DNA from: Callipepla californica brunnescens
Taxonomy: Eukaryota; Chordata; Aves; Galliformes; Odontophoridae
Reading direction: 5' to 3'
Assembly (NCBI GenBank): GCA_023055505.1
Contig: JALIRH010000014.1
Coordinates: 16,270,501-16,334,500, forward strand
DNA: 64,000 nucleotides
Of this stretch, positions 1-12,398 are shown piece by piece. The translations under genes and the position numbers were made by a program. Under the pieces are notes generated by a model that saw only the letters and a list, made by a program, of their open reading frames with translations, searched no databases and was not told where the DNA came from. How positions within the stretch are numbered: the stretch's first letter is position 1; the number at the start of each line of letters is the position of its first letter.

Positions 1-273
1 GATAACTGAATAAAAGCAGCAAAGCTTTTGTTTCTTTCCATATCATCTCCTTTATGTATACATGCTGCAAATGCAAGCACAGTTTTGCCAGAAACATATT
101 TGTGCTGTTTTCGTGCTGGCATTGGCCACGAATCTTTCCTTTCTCTAGGTCCTGCTTGGCACTAGGGTCAGTAAGCAGATGTGGAGCAGCTCTCTGAAGA
201 GAACTCAATCTGAAGGTAGAGCATAGCCCAGTCTGCTGCTGTCCATCTTTTGCAAGGGCTTTTTACCTCTTCA
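1..273. other. Non-coding, nothing recognised
   Basis: The stretch is AT-leaning and has no ORF of note, no repeat I can name and no splice-like structure worth claiming. It ends where a CR1 tail begins. Confidence 0.6.
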
Positions 274-380
274 GGGGTTGGAAAAGACCACTAAGATCAC
301 CAGCTCCAACCCCAACCTATCACTGCCGCATCTGTCACTGCCCCCTTTCTTGAAAACCTTCAGATCCATAGCTCTCATTG
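274..380 (-). mobile_element. CR1 LINE 3'-end fragment, antisense
   Basis: The plus strand reads GGTTGGAAAAGACCACTAAG near 277, which is the reverse complement of the conserved CR1 3' tail. It continues through a GATCACCAG/CTCCAACC core and a TTTCTTGAAAACCTTCAGAT segment near 348-367 that matches the next upstream part of the CR1 3' UTR. CR1 is the main avian non-LTR retrotransposon and most copies are short 5' truncations like this one. Nothing of its ORF remains here. The many mismatches suggest an old insertion. Confidence 0.85.
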
Positions 381-3300
381 CTTATGTGAGCTAATTAGTA
401 ATCTTTCTGACCAGAGAACGTGCTGCTTTGGTCACCCACCCTCATGTATGTAATCCATCTGCTGGATTTCAGCTCAACTCTACTGAAATCCAAGACAATG
501 AAATCAAGCACAATTTGATATTTTTTGTCTTTCTCTGTGCATTCCTTCAACGCTTAATCTAGGACTAAGCTTGACGCAAATATTTGGCAGAAACACAACA
601 GCTAAATATTCTTTCTAAATTCTCTGAAAGAAAAGAACGTAACCTTTGGTTTTAGTCAATATTCCGAACTTCAGAGAAGCAAAGTGGTATTTTAAGCTCT
701 CAATTCCTTGCAATTTGTTTTAAACCTTTGCAAAGGTCATGTAAGTGAAGGGGTGGGGGGTAGCTGGAAAGAAACGTCTGTTTTACAAGAAAAGAGGGAA
801 CCTACAGTTAAGGTTCTTTTTGTGGGTTTTGCTAACAGAATGAGGTTTTTAACTGCCTTTATGTTCTGGATTTTTTTATTACTAGAGGTAGCGGGACTCT
901 TCAGCAATATTAAAAATAAAATAAAGACCCTGCGGAGCATTTTTTTTTTTTTTTTGAATTAAATGCTCTTTTTGCCTTTAAAGGTTCAAGACTTTGAAAT
1001 AATGGATGGTGAGGCCTCCTGCATTTGAGGGATTTTCTGTTTGAAGCATCGCTTTTGTTTTACCATCTGAAACATCCTTTGGGATTCGGAAAATGCTTTT
1101 ACAAAGCTTGAGTCCAAAAGTCGCCCATTTATGGCCAATTCCTCTCCAGAGGAACGGAATAAGTGAAGCTGAAATAATTCACCTCAAATAAAGGAAAAAA
1201 AAAAAAGACAAATATTATCTGGCTTTAATAAAATATCGAATGTTGCCATGTTGGAGAGGAGGCGAGCAGGAGATGAGGAGAATGCAGAAAGACAGGATCT
1301 TAACCTGTGGAGGTTTTCTGTTTATTGATATCACTCATTTTAAGGCAGGCAGCCTCGTGATGAGGGCATGCCCCAAGCTGGTATTAAGTTCCATGAACGG
1401 GAGAGATGTTGCTTTTATTTTTTAATCAGGAGCAGACAGATTATAATGAATCCAAATCCAGAACAAGACCTCAGACAGAGCTGATGAAGATTGCCTGATC
1501 ATTATGGCATAAAACCCTGCCAGGCCTATAGCAGGAGTAATGCAAAAACCAAACGATGTAATGAGAAGGAGGAAAACAAGTTGGGATTGAAGTGTAAAAT
1601 AATCTGTACAATTTGCTGTCATCTTTTGTAGGAGAAACTGTGTTACATCTGTTTAGAATCTAGATGGATCTATTAGCTGTGCTAAATGTGGCTCTAGGAA
1701 TAAAGTGTTGTTCAGAAATATTTCTGCTTTCCCCAGTGTACCATATTTGCTCAGAAATATCGGAAGTCTTCATGGGTTATAATCAACAAATGCAGGAACT
1801 GGAGTATGTTGCCGTGCTTCCCCGCACGCTGGCCATATTGTGTTTTCTCTAAACAAACCTGTGCTCGAGAGATGCCATAAGCTGCTAAAGCTAAAAGCAA
1901 CGTGTCTGCAGGAAAGTACAATTTGGCTTTCTATTCTTGTAATTTAAATGGAATAACAAGAGCTGCTATGCGTGACCCAAATTTTCTTTTGCTGAAATGG
2001 GAGCTAGTTCCTCTCTACGAGGGAAATAGCTCAGGTTTGGACAGAGGTGCTCACTGCCATTAATGAAGCCAGGCTTCATCACAGCCCTTTGGTTCTTTGC
2101 TTTCCATTCAGGCAAAGGACGTGTACTTTGGCATGTACAGTTTAAAAATAGTTCATTTGATCCGCAGTGGGGAATGATGTCGTAACCCAGGGACGTGCGG
2201 TACCCCCGAACGTTCTGCTCCCAGGTCACCGCGCGTCCTTTGCATTGACCTCCTCTGCGTGCTCTGCTCTTACATCTCATTGTATATAAAGTTCATTTTT
2301 GACATAAAGAAACTCATGTTGTAACATGAAAGTATGTATTTCAGAAAAGACATTTTTGGCAACCTGACAAAGGTCACCTATGCATGCCGGTTATTCATCT
2401 AAAAGCTCAAGTCCTCCGGTGCTCTAATGATGCTGCGGTATGTTTTCATGCTGTAGAGACTTGTTTACTGGGTCTTTCTGTTTGCATGCTGTAGGATGAA
2501 AAGATTGTCTTCAGGTTGGTTTAACGTTGTGGGTTTCTCAGATATATGAGTTTGTTTGGAGTGATTTACTGGTGTAGGTATGCGTAGGTAGGACTTGCCA
2601 CCACAAGGCAGTCAGAACAGCCCAGCACATGGCCCTTCAAGGTGCTTGTGTTACAGCAGTGAACAGGTTAAATTAAAAGCAAATAAAATCTAAAGGGAGA
2701 TATAGCTCACAGCTGTTTGCCAACACTTATTATAAAACAATGAAAATGAGCCCAGTCTGTGATATAACTGCTGGGTGGTGAAAAAGATTGCATTTGAAAT
2801 GAGCGCTCAGCTTTGTCGTTTGCCATCAAGGCTGCTGCTGGGAGACCTGATTTCATCATCCTTAAGTGGTAGAGATGAACAAGTATTGTAATTAGGCTAA
2901 TGTGGTCAGTGGCCTTTGGAGGAGAGTTGCTTTTAAGTAAAAGCAGTAGAGCTTGAATGAGAAAATAATTGGATTTATGGGCTTTGGGATGTAGATTTGA
3001 TAATGCTTTTTGATGAAACATCTGATGTACAGACGGTGAAGTCCCACAAGGGGTCAGGCATAGGAAGGGCTTGAAAAGAAGGTGCACAGCAGTGCACAGC
3101 ACCATGCAGCTTCTTTGTAGAAGCGGTACTGCTCTGACCTTACTGCTATAAACCCCTTCTTGGGAAGCACTTGCACATTATTCCAGATTTTATAGTGATT
3201 TTCATACACTGATCAACTATATGTGAATTTAGCCTGGAAGTTGGAGATCTGCAGCTCTGCTGAAGGCACTGTTGTCCTGGAGATCTTTCCACCTGCTGGG

Positions 3301-3469
3301 TAGGCCCTTGAAGGCACGCATACCTTAACAAAGCAGAGCTCCTTGTCCTCTCCAGGGTGAGCCTACCACAGTACCCAGCTCACTTCATCCCCAACAGCCC
3401 TTCCCCAAAAAGTTCTTCACAAATTAACTTAATTAGCAAATGACCTACCCTTAAAGTACAATGCTGTTT
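381..3469. other. Non-coding stretch with two homopolymer runs
   Basis: No coding exon can be supported. Visible features are a T16 run at 940-955 and an A12 run at 1195-1206. Short frames at 1966-2280 and 2707-3105 on the minus strand have no recognisable domain and biased compositions typical of chance frames. Confidence 0.6.
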
Positions 3470-3780
3470 TCTGTCCAAAGAATTTCACCGACAGGTCTCG
3501 AGATACCAGAACGTTTTTATCTACCAATCAATAGCAGAGCTCCCCAACATGTGTACTATCAGACAATCAAAGTGCTGATAGCGTGGCAATCAGTCTCAGC
3601 CACGGGAGCACAATGCCTGTCCCGATGACAGCAGCGTTATCTGAGATTTGCAGGACGTGATCAATTGAACAAGACACTATCTGGTAATCGATAGTTTTCT
3701 ATCATTATAGCAACCCCATTCATACTGCTGGAGTCAAAGTTTGTCAGCGCTTTCATTCCATGCACCTTTCTGGGTTGTTT
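3470..3780. promoter_or_regulatory. Candidate cis-regulatory block rich in GATA and ATC(A/G)AT motifs
   Basis: Within about 310 bp there are many GATA cores in both orientations (TTATCT at 3517-3522, TGATAG at 3576-3581, TTATCT near 3637, CTATCT near 3678, CGATAG near 3690, CTATCAT near 3700). There are three ONECUT/CUX-like cores (ATCAATA 3527-3533, ATCAAT 3660-3665, ATCGATA 3687-3693) and several AATCA/CAATCA motifs. The block lacks repeats and coding potential. Enhancer function is inference from motif density. Cross-species conservation could not be examined here. Confidence 0.35.
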
Positions 3781-6700
3781 ATTTATTTTTGGTCTGCTCG
3801 GACAGCTCAAGCCTGATCTTCAAACTCCAAACCACACCATCTACGCGATGTGTGCTTGGAAACAGTCTTTGCTCACCTCCCAAATAGCCGAGTGATTTTT
3901 GTGATTACTTTCTATTGAAATTTCTTTTTGGCATCTCCAAAAAGGGAAACCTAATGGCCAACCGCCTTGGACAACACTCTTTTGGGGGAGTTGCAGCAGA
4001 GATAGTGCTGCCAAAAGGCCACGGCTGCTGCTGCTGCTGGTACTGGTGCCTGTGGGACTGGCAGGCTCTGTGCTGACCGTACAGTGACCGCTTCATTTGC
4101 TCCTCCATCTGCCTCTCAGCTGCATAGGTGTGTTTATGTCAGTACTGGAGCACAGATCTTAAAACCTAGAATTTTTGGCGTTTATTTTACAAATAGACCT
4201 CTACAAGTAGAGCGTGACATGAAAGTCTTCTAGCCAGTATTTTTCAACAATAGAAGCCAAGATCAGTCTCCTAAATCTGTATCCAGGCTCTTAAATGGAA
4301 GACCTGATTTTCTGCAGCGCTAAGCCCCTGCTAGCTCCTACTAATTGGATACTCAGCACTCTTCAAATTTACTTATTTATGAGCTGAATTACGGATTTAA
4401 GAGCTTAAGTTCAGGTTTCTATTTCTGACACCTCAGGTTTTTTTAGGCTTGTGTTTTTAAACTTGGTGTTCCTGCCATGCTGAGTGCCTGGTTATGAGAC
4501 TCACCCCACCTGCAGCAAGCGTTTGCAGCTTCACCCTCAGATCAGCAGCTCAGAGGTTGCCTCTGTCCCTTCCTTGGTGTTGCTGAGCTCAGTGAAGTGC
4601 AGTTAATTCATCCAGTACCCAATGCAGTGTGAGCCTCAGCTTCCCCAAATGACCTTGTTTTTGGTATCACCTTTTCTATGGGTTGGAAGGAGACTTTGGT
4701 GGTGACAATAGCTCTGCCAGGATTAACTTCTTCATTAAACTTAGGGCAAGATTATTGGATTTGATAAAGAGGAGGTAAAACATCCCTGTGCCATGGAGCT
4801 TCTTTGTTCTCATTCATTGTTTCACTGCATAAATAATTCAGTTAACTTCTTCACAAATTCTCACCTTGCTGTGGTTTGCTTGTCCCCATGGCCACCAATT
4901 CAAGCAGGGCTTGCAGCTGGCTGTGGGTTCCTGGCTGGATGGTGGGCTTGGGCTCCCAAACATGAGTGCATCTCTTTATGAATTCTTAATTGTATTTGCA
5001 GAGAAATATACTATCTCATTTCGGTGTAATTAACTTTGTCACTGCGCAATTAGTTTATAGGATTTATTAATGCAACTATTAAAGCCAGCTAACAAGCTGT
5101 GGCAATCCCTATGTGGATTTTAAACCACAATACAGACAGGCATAATAATAAAAGGAAAACTTTTAAATATTTTCCTGTGGGTGAAATCTTGGTTCCTCTG
5201 CATATTTTGCAGTGTCTGAAATTAAATTGTCTGTCAGCAGCTCAAACCCCAGCGTCCTCACTCAGATTTTGCTTTGGCTGGTTGAGGAGAATTTCTACTG
5301 TCTTGTATATTTTTGGGTGAGTGTGTTTCTTTCAATTTAACTGTGATAGTGTTCCCCAATGTTTAGCCTGGCATGATGATGGGTTTTATACTACTTAGAA
5401 AGGGGATTATTTCTGGACCACTCCATTTTTCTGGGTTTGGCCCTGGCTGTCACTTTAGCAGAAGTGAATGTACCTCGAGAGAAAAATTAAGACAGAGCTG
5501 GGTGGATAAGAACAGGCTTGGAGTATGGGAATATTTATAATTTCAGTGTTGTGATGGAAAGAATTGTTCTAATTCTATATGCTTTTGTAGTAGGAGCTTA
5601 TATGTAGGTATAGGCTGAAAAAAAACAAAGAGAGAAATGCCCTAAGCCAAAGCTTATACTTGTTTGTTTTTTTTTTTTTTTAACTCAGAAGGAAATTAGG
5701 GAGCACTGGCCTTTTCATCTTCAAGACTCCTACTTGAAGTAAAATGAGAAAGATCAGGTTTTCATTGCAAGGTTATTAGATTTGGCCTTCTGTGGATTCA
5801 GTTTACAAGAATTAAAGGAAATCTTAACCGTGCACCTTGCCTTGCCCCTGTGGCTCTCTCAGTGGAGAAAGACGTGACCCTTTCCCTAGAACAAACAATT
5901 ATCCCTTTAAACAGCATTTAAAGAGAAGCAAGAGCAGCTAAGTGCTAGGAAAGGCCATTGGTGCTGACTCTGCCAGCAGGCAGCCGTGTGCCAAGGGACA
6001 CTGCCCACCTTTGGGGCCATCACAGCCCCTGCCAGGCAGGAGTGTCTCCTTGGTCATTAAACTGTACATAACTGTGCATGATGCCTTCAGCAACGGCAAC
6101 GCTTTGGCAAACTGTTGGTTGTGTCAGTTTGTCCATCTTTACACCGGGATGTAATCTGACCTTAAATTAGAAGGCTGAATACTTCACCTCAAACTCTTCG
6201 GGTGAAGTATGAACAACAAAAAAAAAAAAAGTATATTGATCATGTTTTGTTGCCAAACTGGGAGAGAATTGGAGGATATATCTTCTTTTGACTAGGAAAG
6301 CACCAACAAACAAAAAAGACCCCAAAACACAGAGATTTCTTGCTGGCCTTGAAAAAAAGCACTCATCATGGGAGCCCAGATGGTTCCTGCCCTTTTTTTC
6401 CTAGAGATTGGTTTGGTTTTCTTGTGTGGGATTTGCTCTGCTCTTGAACTTCATTGAGAGGTCAACATGCCCCAAAGCCATCTTCATCCCTGGAGCCCGT
6501 GGACGTCTCTTGGTTTCTACCCGAGGGCAGAGGATATCTGTAGGTGTTACTGAGTTAATGGCACTGCGTGCCTTCTTCCAGGTCAGGAGCTGTGATTTCC
6601 CCGATTTAGATGTGTTTGCTCTCTTTCAGAGCCTGTTATGCAGATTTGTCATGTGAGAACGCGTGCTCCCAGCTGCGTTGGAGGTGCTTGGCCATATGTC

Positions 6701-7369
6701 ACAAGATGAAATTTCTGACTGTAGGTGAAGCGTCAAATTGATTTAAATATTCTACTGAGAGATGGAAGTTATGTTCAGGAAAATATTTTTGTTTCTTCTT
6801 TACGGGGTTATTAATTTCATAAAGATATCAAAGGAGATGTTATCGGAGAAATTGATGCAGTGTTCGAGAGGCAAAATAAAGGGTTTATGTTTATGTAAAT
6901 AAACATAGAGAGGAAGAAGGCCGTTAGCTAGAAATTTCAGGTTTTCAATCAACATACATAGAAGAAGTGACTGGAGTATAAGCATTAAAAACAAATAACA
7001 GTAACTCCGGTTTCATAAGCCCAGGTTATTCTGTGTGTTTCAGAGCTTCGCATGTGGGATACAGCAGCTGAAATTCCGGCTCTTCTGAAGCTAAGGGGAG
7101 CTTTGCCATCACTGTCAGCATGGCCAATGTCCCACCCCGAGGGAAGCAGCTGCTGGAGCACAGGATGATTGCAGCAGCCTCAGATTTTCTTTCCATTAGA
7201 GCACTCTGTTCAGAATAGAGCAATAAATGGAAATTTCAGTTGTTCGTTCACGTGGAACATAGAGATGAGAGATTCCCTTCTCCCTGTACCCGCACCTGGA
7301 AGGGAAGGATCAGCTGTATGAGGGGCAGAAGGATTACACAGTAAAGTCTTGGCAGATACTGGAAATATT
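3781..7369. other. Non-coding stretch with small unexplained ORF
   Basis: No known gene is visible. The stretch holds a CTG run near 4024-4036, a T15 tract at 5667-5681 and an A-run near 6219-6231. A short TAATTA-rich segment near 5020-5100 could be regulatory. A 67-codon minus-strand frame at 3905-4108 is listed separately. Confidence 0.55.
3905..4108 (-). CDS. Unrecognised 67-codon frame with Gln run, doubtful
   Basis: The minus-strand frame starts at an ATG at 4108 and ends at 3905. The frame stays open upstream of that ATG for at least another ten codons, so the ATG may not be a true start. The product has a basic, Glu/Gln-rich start, a run of five Gln near residue 25 encoded by CTG/CAG repeats, a PWPFG segment and a basic C-terminus. 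I do not recognise a family. It could be an exon, a decayed pseudogene or a chance frame around a short triplet repeat. I lean to chance. Confidence 0.12.
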   Translation of the reverse strand: MEEQMKRSLYGQHRACQSHRHQYQQQQQPWPFGSTISAATPPKECCPRRLAIRFPFLEMPKRNFNRK

Positions 7370-7690
7370 TATATAAAACACCTGCAACAAACCTGGCACC
7401 CGAGAGTCTGACTCCGAATAATATAATTTAAATATTTATTATGTTGTATTTTTCCAGCTTTCATGTTTGATTCAGTAACAGTTATCATTAAAGGTGGTTA
7501 CAGTGCTTCTTTCTTTTCACCTATATCGAGTAATTATATTTGTTCTCTGATGGAGAATTACGTTTCTATATTAGCCATCGCTCCTAGAAGAAATAGTTTC
7601 CTTGGAAGTGAATTAAGCTTAATTAAATAGACTGACTTAATTCTGAAAGAAATTGTCCATCTAGAATTGTAATGCTGTTTAATTTCCCCG
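7370..7690. promoter_or_regulatory. AT-rich, homeodomain-motif block (possible conserved non-coding element)
   Basis: A repeat-free AT-rich interval with several TAAT/ATTA cores and AATTAAGCTTAATTAA near 7611-7626, which is a near-palindrome of homeodomain-type cores. This composition is common in vertebrate developmental enhancers. No conservation data were available, so the call rests on motif content alone. Confidence 0.22.
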
Positions 7691-10600
7691 TTCTTAAGTT
7701 GTCTTCTAGTTGACTCAGAGGATCTTCCTTGAGGAGCTGCTTCTGCTCTGGAAAGGCTTGAAGGGACAAGTTGTACAAATTTGTGCTTGTGGAAGGCACC
7801 TTTTGTGCCTTGCAGGGATAAAAGGGGATTAGGGAGGATATAGCAGGTTTTGTCCCAGTGTGGTCAGGACAAGGCAGGCATGGTCAGTGCTTGCTTCTGA
7901 GCTGGGGCCTCCTAACTGCAGCTGTGTTTGCAGTGGCTGTGACCCTAGGCACATCTGCACACAGAGCAGTGAAGGACAGAAGCCCAGAGGTGACTCTCAG
8001 CGCTGCTGTCTGTGACTTGGCCAAGCTGCCAAGGTGTGAAATTAATTGCTGGAGTAATTTAGGTGGAGATGAGCCCTGCTAAGACATGCCCATCTGTGAG
8101 GTGAGGAGGCTCTTCCACAAGTGAAAAGGTGTAAAGTAAGAAGGCAAATACCAGGAGAGTTTCGTACCCTAGGCTCAATTCAGACCCTGTACTTTTTGAT
8201 GGTTTATTATTCTAGGGATATTTCTTGGAGATGTGATGATGATTGCAGCCTTCCTTCTCCGTTTGTGGGTTATTTTGGTAGGACCTATGATGTTGGAAAG
8301 AAACATTTGTTCAGCAGACGTAGTGCTGGCAGTTCCCTGGGAGCTCCTTCAGGACCCTCCAGTCCTCCAGCAGCCAGCGTGCCCACCTTGGCATGGCACT
8401 CATCACTGCTCCTTCTCTTCTGTGGCTGCTCACCTCTACCTGCCCTGTGCAGTGCTAAAACTGCCAGTCACAAAACAAACCTCTAAGGAGAACAGTTGCT
8501 TCCCTGGACAGAGCTGTCATCGCACCCTTTAAACCACATTTCCACCTGGGTTATGCTAACAGGCTCAATCTATCATTATTTTGTTGACTTGGCAAACGTT
8601 GAGCTGTCTTTGGCATGTATTGTCTTGGGTCTTCAGCGATCCTATCCAATTTTAAACGATCTGTGTCTATTATGGCTTTGGCAACATCCCTGCATTGTCT
8701 GTGCTGACTCTATTAGACTCAGCTATCTTCTCTCTTAATTTCCTGAGTCAAACCTAAAATCATGGAGCTGGATGAAGTTAAAAACCAGAAACCACAGTGC
8801 TTTTTTTTCTTTTTTTTCCCCCACATCGAATCATATTAGGAGAGATTTGTGTTGTATTTGCACTGACATTTACCTATACGCTTCTGCATCAATGAGCTGT
8901 GCTAGTTTGCTTTTTTTTTTCCCCGTATTGAAACAAAAACTGCTGCAGGCACTAATTCATTAAATAACACCCTCTCCCTTGACTTCTCTCCTGCCTATCT
9001 CACTTCTTTTTCAAACTGAAATCTTCCAGATTAAACTCAAAATTCTGCTCTGCAAGTTATATCCAGCGCACCCAAATCCAATTTAATATGCACAAGTGAG
9101 CGGTTCTCTACATCCACATTAAGGAGCTGAGTTGAAGCCCCTTTGGAAAACATCATGCCCCGAGACAGAGGGGTTTAAAGTTTAGATTTACATGTTTTTA
9201 CCTCAGCTACATCTCCAGGAACTGAGAGTCCATCTACCTAAGCAAACGGGCCATCATGTTTTGCAGGCTGTTCCTGTAGCCGTGTGCTCAGATGGAGATT
9301 TTCCAGGCACACACACACAGCGTTTCAGTGGGGAATATTGCTGACAGACAGGCTCCGTCCATGGTAGAAAATAGTTTCCAATTTTAGTATTTAAATTGGT
9401 ACATCTTCCGACAGTACCTTATTCCACGTATCTGCTGCTCAGCAAGCAGGACAGCTACTGTATGGCTGTACAGTATGGCAGGTCCTGACACTGAGGCAAC
9501 ACCTGGGAGAGGGAAATGTTACTGACTCCATTTTGCAGAGAATGAACAGATGCGTGGAGCAAATAGACACCGTTCCTGAAAATGCAGTGGAGTATCACCA
9601 GCAATTGGACCTCGATCATTAAAAATCAATACAGAATTCTTATCTTCACACCTGTATTTCCTTCTGCCTCCCGTGGGGTGCTGGAGCTGCCTAATGTAGC
9701 TGCACAGCTGACATCCTTGAAGTCATCCTGAGGTCCTCAGGTCAGTGCTGTGTAGTTTAACTTTTCTCCCTGGCCTTACTCTGAGCATCTCTCATGGAGA
9801 TCCCTGAGCAGCTGGGCTCTCAGCAGTAGAGCTTTGCCTTGCTCCCCCTCTCCCACACTTGCTGCTGTACCTGAACTGTTTTTTTGTTTTGTTTTGTTTT
9901 TATGATGAGATGACAACATCCATGTCTATTTACAGCTGATTTGTTCTGTCTACCAAGATACAGACCAAAGGTTTAGGTTTCCCATGCTGGAACTGTCCCT
10001 TGGTGCCATTTAACATATGCTTGGTTTCACTATAGTTAGTTTTTCTACTTAGAGCACCATTATCAGTTTTCTTCCCTACTAAAAATATTTAGTATGTAAG
10101 TCCCCTTTGTCTGTCCTTGTATTACTAATCTCCTTGGCTAGCCGCTAGATTAGGGAATATAGACTCATCTGCCTTCTAATCTTCCTCCTCTGTTTGAACT
10201 TTTGCTTTGCTCAAATACTTAATAGTTTTCCGGTCTTATAATTTTAACAGTAAGAGCAGCTTCCTGGGTATTCTGTATTTGTCTTTTATTCATGCGGTCC
10301 TGTTTTAATCAAGAATCTTATTTTATATTCTGAATGGAAGGGAAATCTAATAGTTCTTGAAAATTAAAACACGAAATTGAAATTAAAATCAAATTTTAGC
10401 CTTTAATTAATCTGATAAACGGAAATAACCAAGTAGATGAAGGGAGCCAGCCTGCTGCATGTAGTGCTGCAAGTTGAGGCATCACAGTGCTGGCGCAAAG
10501 GGGAGATGCTGTTAGACCTTGAGCCCTAAATTCTACTCAATTTCCTTTGTCTCTCCTCCTGTACAAGCAGGACTGCTGCTCTTGGTGCCAGGTGGTGTGC

Positions 10601-11351
10601 AGCTTCCTGGTACCCCCTCTGAAGGGAGCTAAAAATACCAGTGAGCCGTGCAGGATCAGACTGGGAGATTTGTGATGCTGCCAGCGACGGCAGTGCTGCA
10701 GAGCACAGCTGCACAGAGCATGGCTGAATCCCGGGAGCAGGAGTTTCCTTTGGAAGTCTGCAGACACGTGTCACAAAAATCCAGAATACCTGTGGGTATT
10801 TGTGGCACCGTGGGTCTCGTGCACCTATCTGAGCTGATTGAGTGCACTTTGTATGTCCGTGTGTGCTGAGAGGCTCTTGCATTCCTCCCACGTTGTTGTT
10901 CACAGCGATGATTGCCCTAGCTCAGATGCTCTTAGAAAAAAAGTCATTCCAGGTGGAAGAGCAACAGGAGCTGCATAGAAAGCTGGCTTAAGGGGTGTGC
11001 CAGTCAGTACAGCAGTGGAGGTTTTCCAACACAGTCCTGGCTCTGTACCACAGCTGGAGCCTCATCTGAGGACATGGCACTCATTCCTTACCTGCAGGGC
11101 AGCCTCACCACGAATGGCATTTCCAAAGAGAAAGCAAAGAGGTGATGTAAGACTGCATAATTCTCTGCAATTTCATATTTGGAAGTGCAATTGCTGCTGT
11201 CAAAGGCTGAGGGAATTGTACAAATTTTTTTCTCCAAGATCAGGTTTACTCATCTCAAATCTCGAGGAGGAAGGGAATTAATGATGCTGTTGCGTGATGG
11301 AAAGGCTCACTGACCAGATTTTAACAAAGCTCTTGGAAATGCAGTTTGAAT
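7691..11351. other. Non-coding stretch with minor simple repeats
   Basis: No exon or transposon can be supported. A short CA run lies near 9308-9319 and a TTTTG run at 9879-9902. Overlapping frames on both strands at 8121-8532 and 10526-10903 occur in more GC-rich DNA and show no domain. Confidence 0.6.
9879..9902. repeat. Short TTTTG simple repeat
   Basis: A T-run followed by three TTTTG-type units. It is low complexity, with no strand or function to assign. Confidence 0.85.
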
Positions 11352-11433
11352 TTTGGGTAGTCCTGTGTGAAACCCAGAGTTGGACTGGATCCCCTCCAAC
11401 ATGGGATATTCAATTCTTTGATATTCTGTGATT
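11352..11433 (+). mobile_element. CR1 LINE 3'-end fragment, sense
   Basis: TTGGGTAGTCCTGTGTGA near 11353 is followed by GAGTTGGACTGGAT and CCCTCCAAC, then GGGATATTC and a decayed ATTCT(A/G)TGATT tail. This is the sense-strand 3' terminus of CR1. A small deletion removes the usual GATGATCCTTGTGGG segment between GGACTGGAT and CCCTCC. The copy is short, 5' truncated and diverged. Confidence 0.85.
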
Positions 11434-12276
11434 TTCACACTCACTTCTGAAACAAACTGTTCTTTTTGATGCACAACGTGTCCATTCCCCTTTGTGCACC
11501 TGACTGCCATCCTGTTCTGTACACCTGGGCCACTGCTGTTAGCACTTACCTGTTCCACGTGCTGATAGCTGCTCCCACCACATTAATGCATTCACCACTT
11601 CCAGATTCAAGGATTCAAATGATTTTATCCATCAGGTCCGGTAGGAAATACAGCAGGATAAGGTGGCATTTTGCAGGATTATTATGCAGTATCTTGAGCA
11701 ATTTGAGCACCTTCCTCAATGGAATTAGGTGAAAGAAAGTGGAAAGGAATGGGCTGGCTCTATTTCTGAGGAAAAACATACAGTCCATTTTCTTTACATT
11801 ATCTTTTCTGAGGGCATGAAAGGATGATGGAGTAGGTCCCACAGGATGTGTTTGAAGTAATTATGTTCTCAGGTTATTTAGTGAGTGTGGTCTCCTTTTA
11901 CTTACAGCAGTGCTACTTAGAATTAAATAAATAATTTGCTTTAATAGTTAGTCTCCAATCATTTTATGAATTATGTTTGCTGCACGTAATGAGAAGATTG
12001 CACTGTGCAATTCTAATGTGTATGTTAGCGTGTTTATTGTGGGGCCAGGTTTATGTGTAATCATCTGAAAACGTGTTAAAACGATCTTTGGTGGTTTTTT
12101 TTGTTGTTGTTGCTGGCTTAGCAACTAAAAGAAGACTCCAGCTGCCTCCCTCCTTTGATAGTGAAAAAGAGCTGCAGTGGTTTGAGGGAAATGAGGATGG
12201 TGTGGTATTGATTGACTAACCCAAGCCATTCCATGGTTCTATAACTGCTGTTTATCTGATACTCAGTGCAAGTCTG
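11434..12276. other. Non-coding, nothing recognised
   Basis: Moderately AT-rich with no repeats I can name. Overlapping frames on both strands near 11466-11842 look like chance. Confidence 0.6.
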
Positions 12277-12398
12277 CATAGGATCATTAAGGTTGGAAAA
12301 GACCTCCAAGGTCACCTAGCCCAACCAACCACCTACCACCAATATTACCCACTAATCACATCCCAAGGTACCACATCTACGTGCTTCTAGAGTATTAA
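12277..12398 (-). mobile_element. CR1 LINE 3'-end fragment, antisense
   Basis: The plus strand carries CATAGGATCATTAAGG then TTGGAAAAGACCTCCAAGG, TCACCTAGCCCAACCAACC and a GTACCACATCTACGTGCTTC segment. These match the reverse complement of a CR1 3' UTR up to about 120 bp from the terminus. This is one of the better preserved copies here, in the same subfamily style (AACCACCTACCACCAATA) as the sense copy at 19500-19680. Confidence 0.92.
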
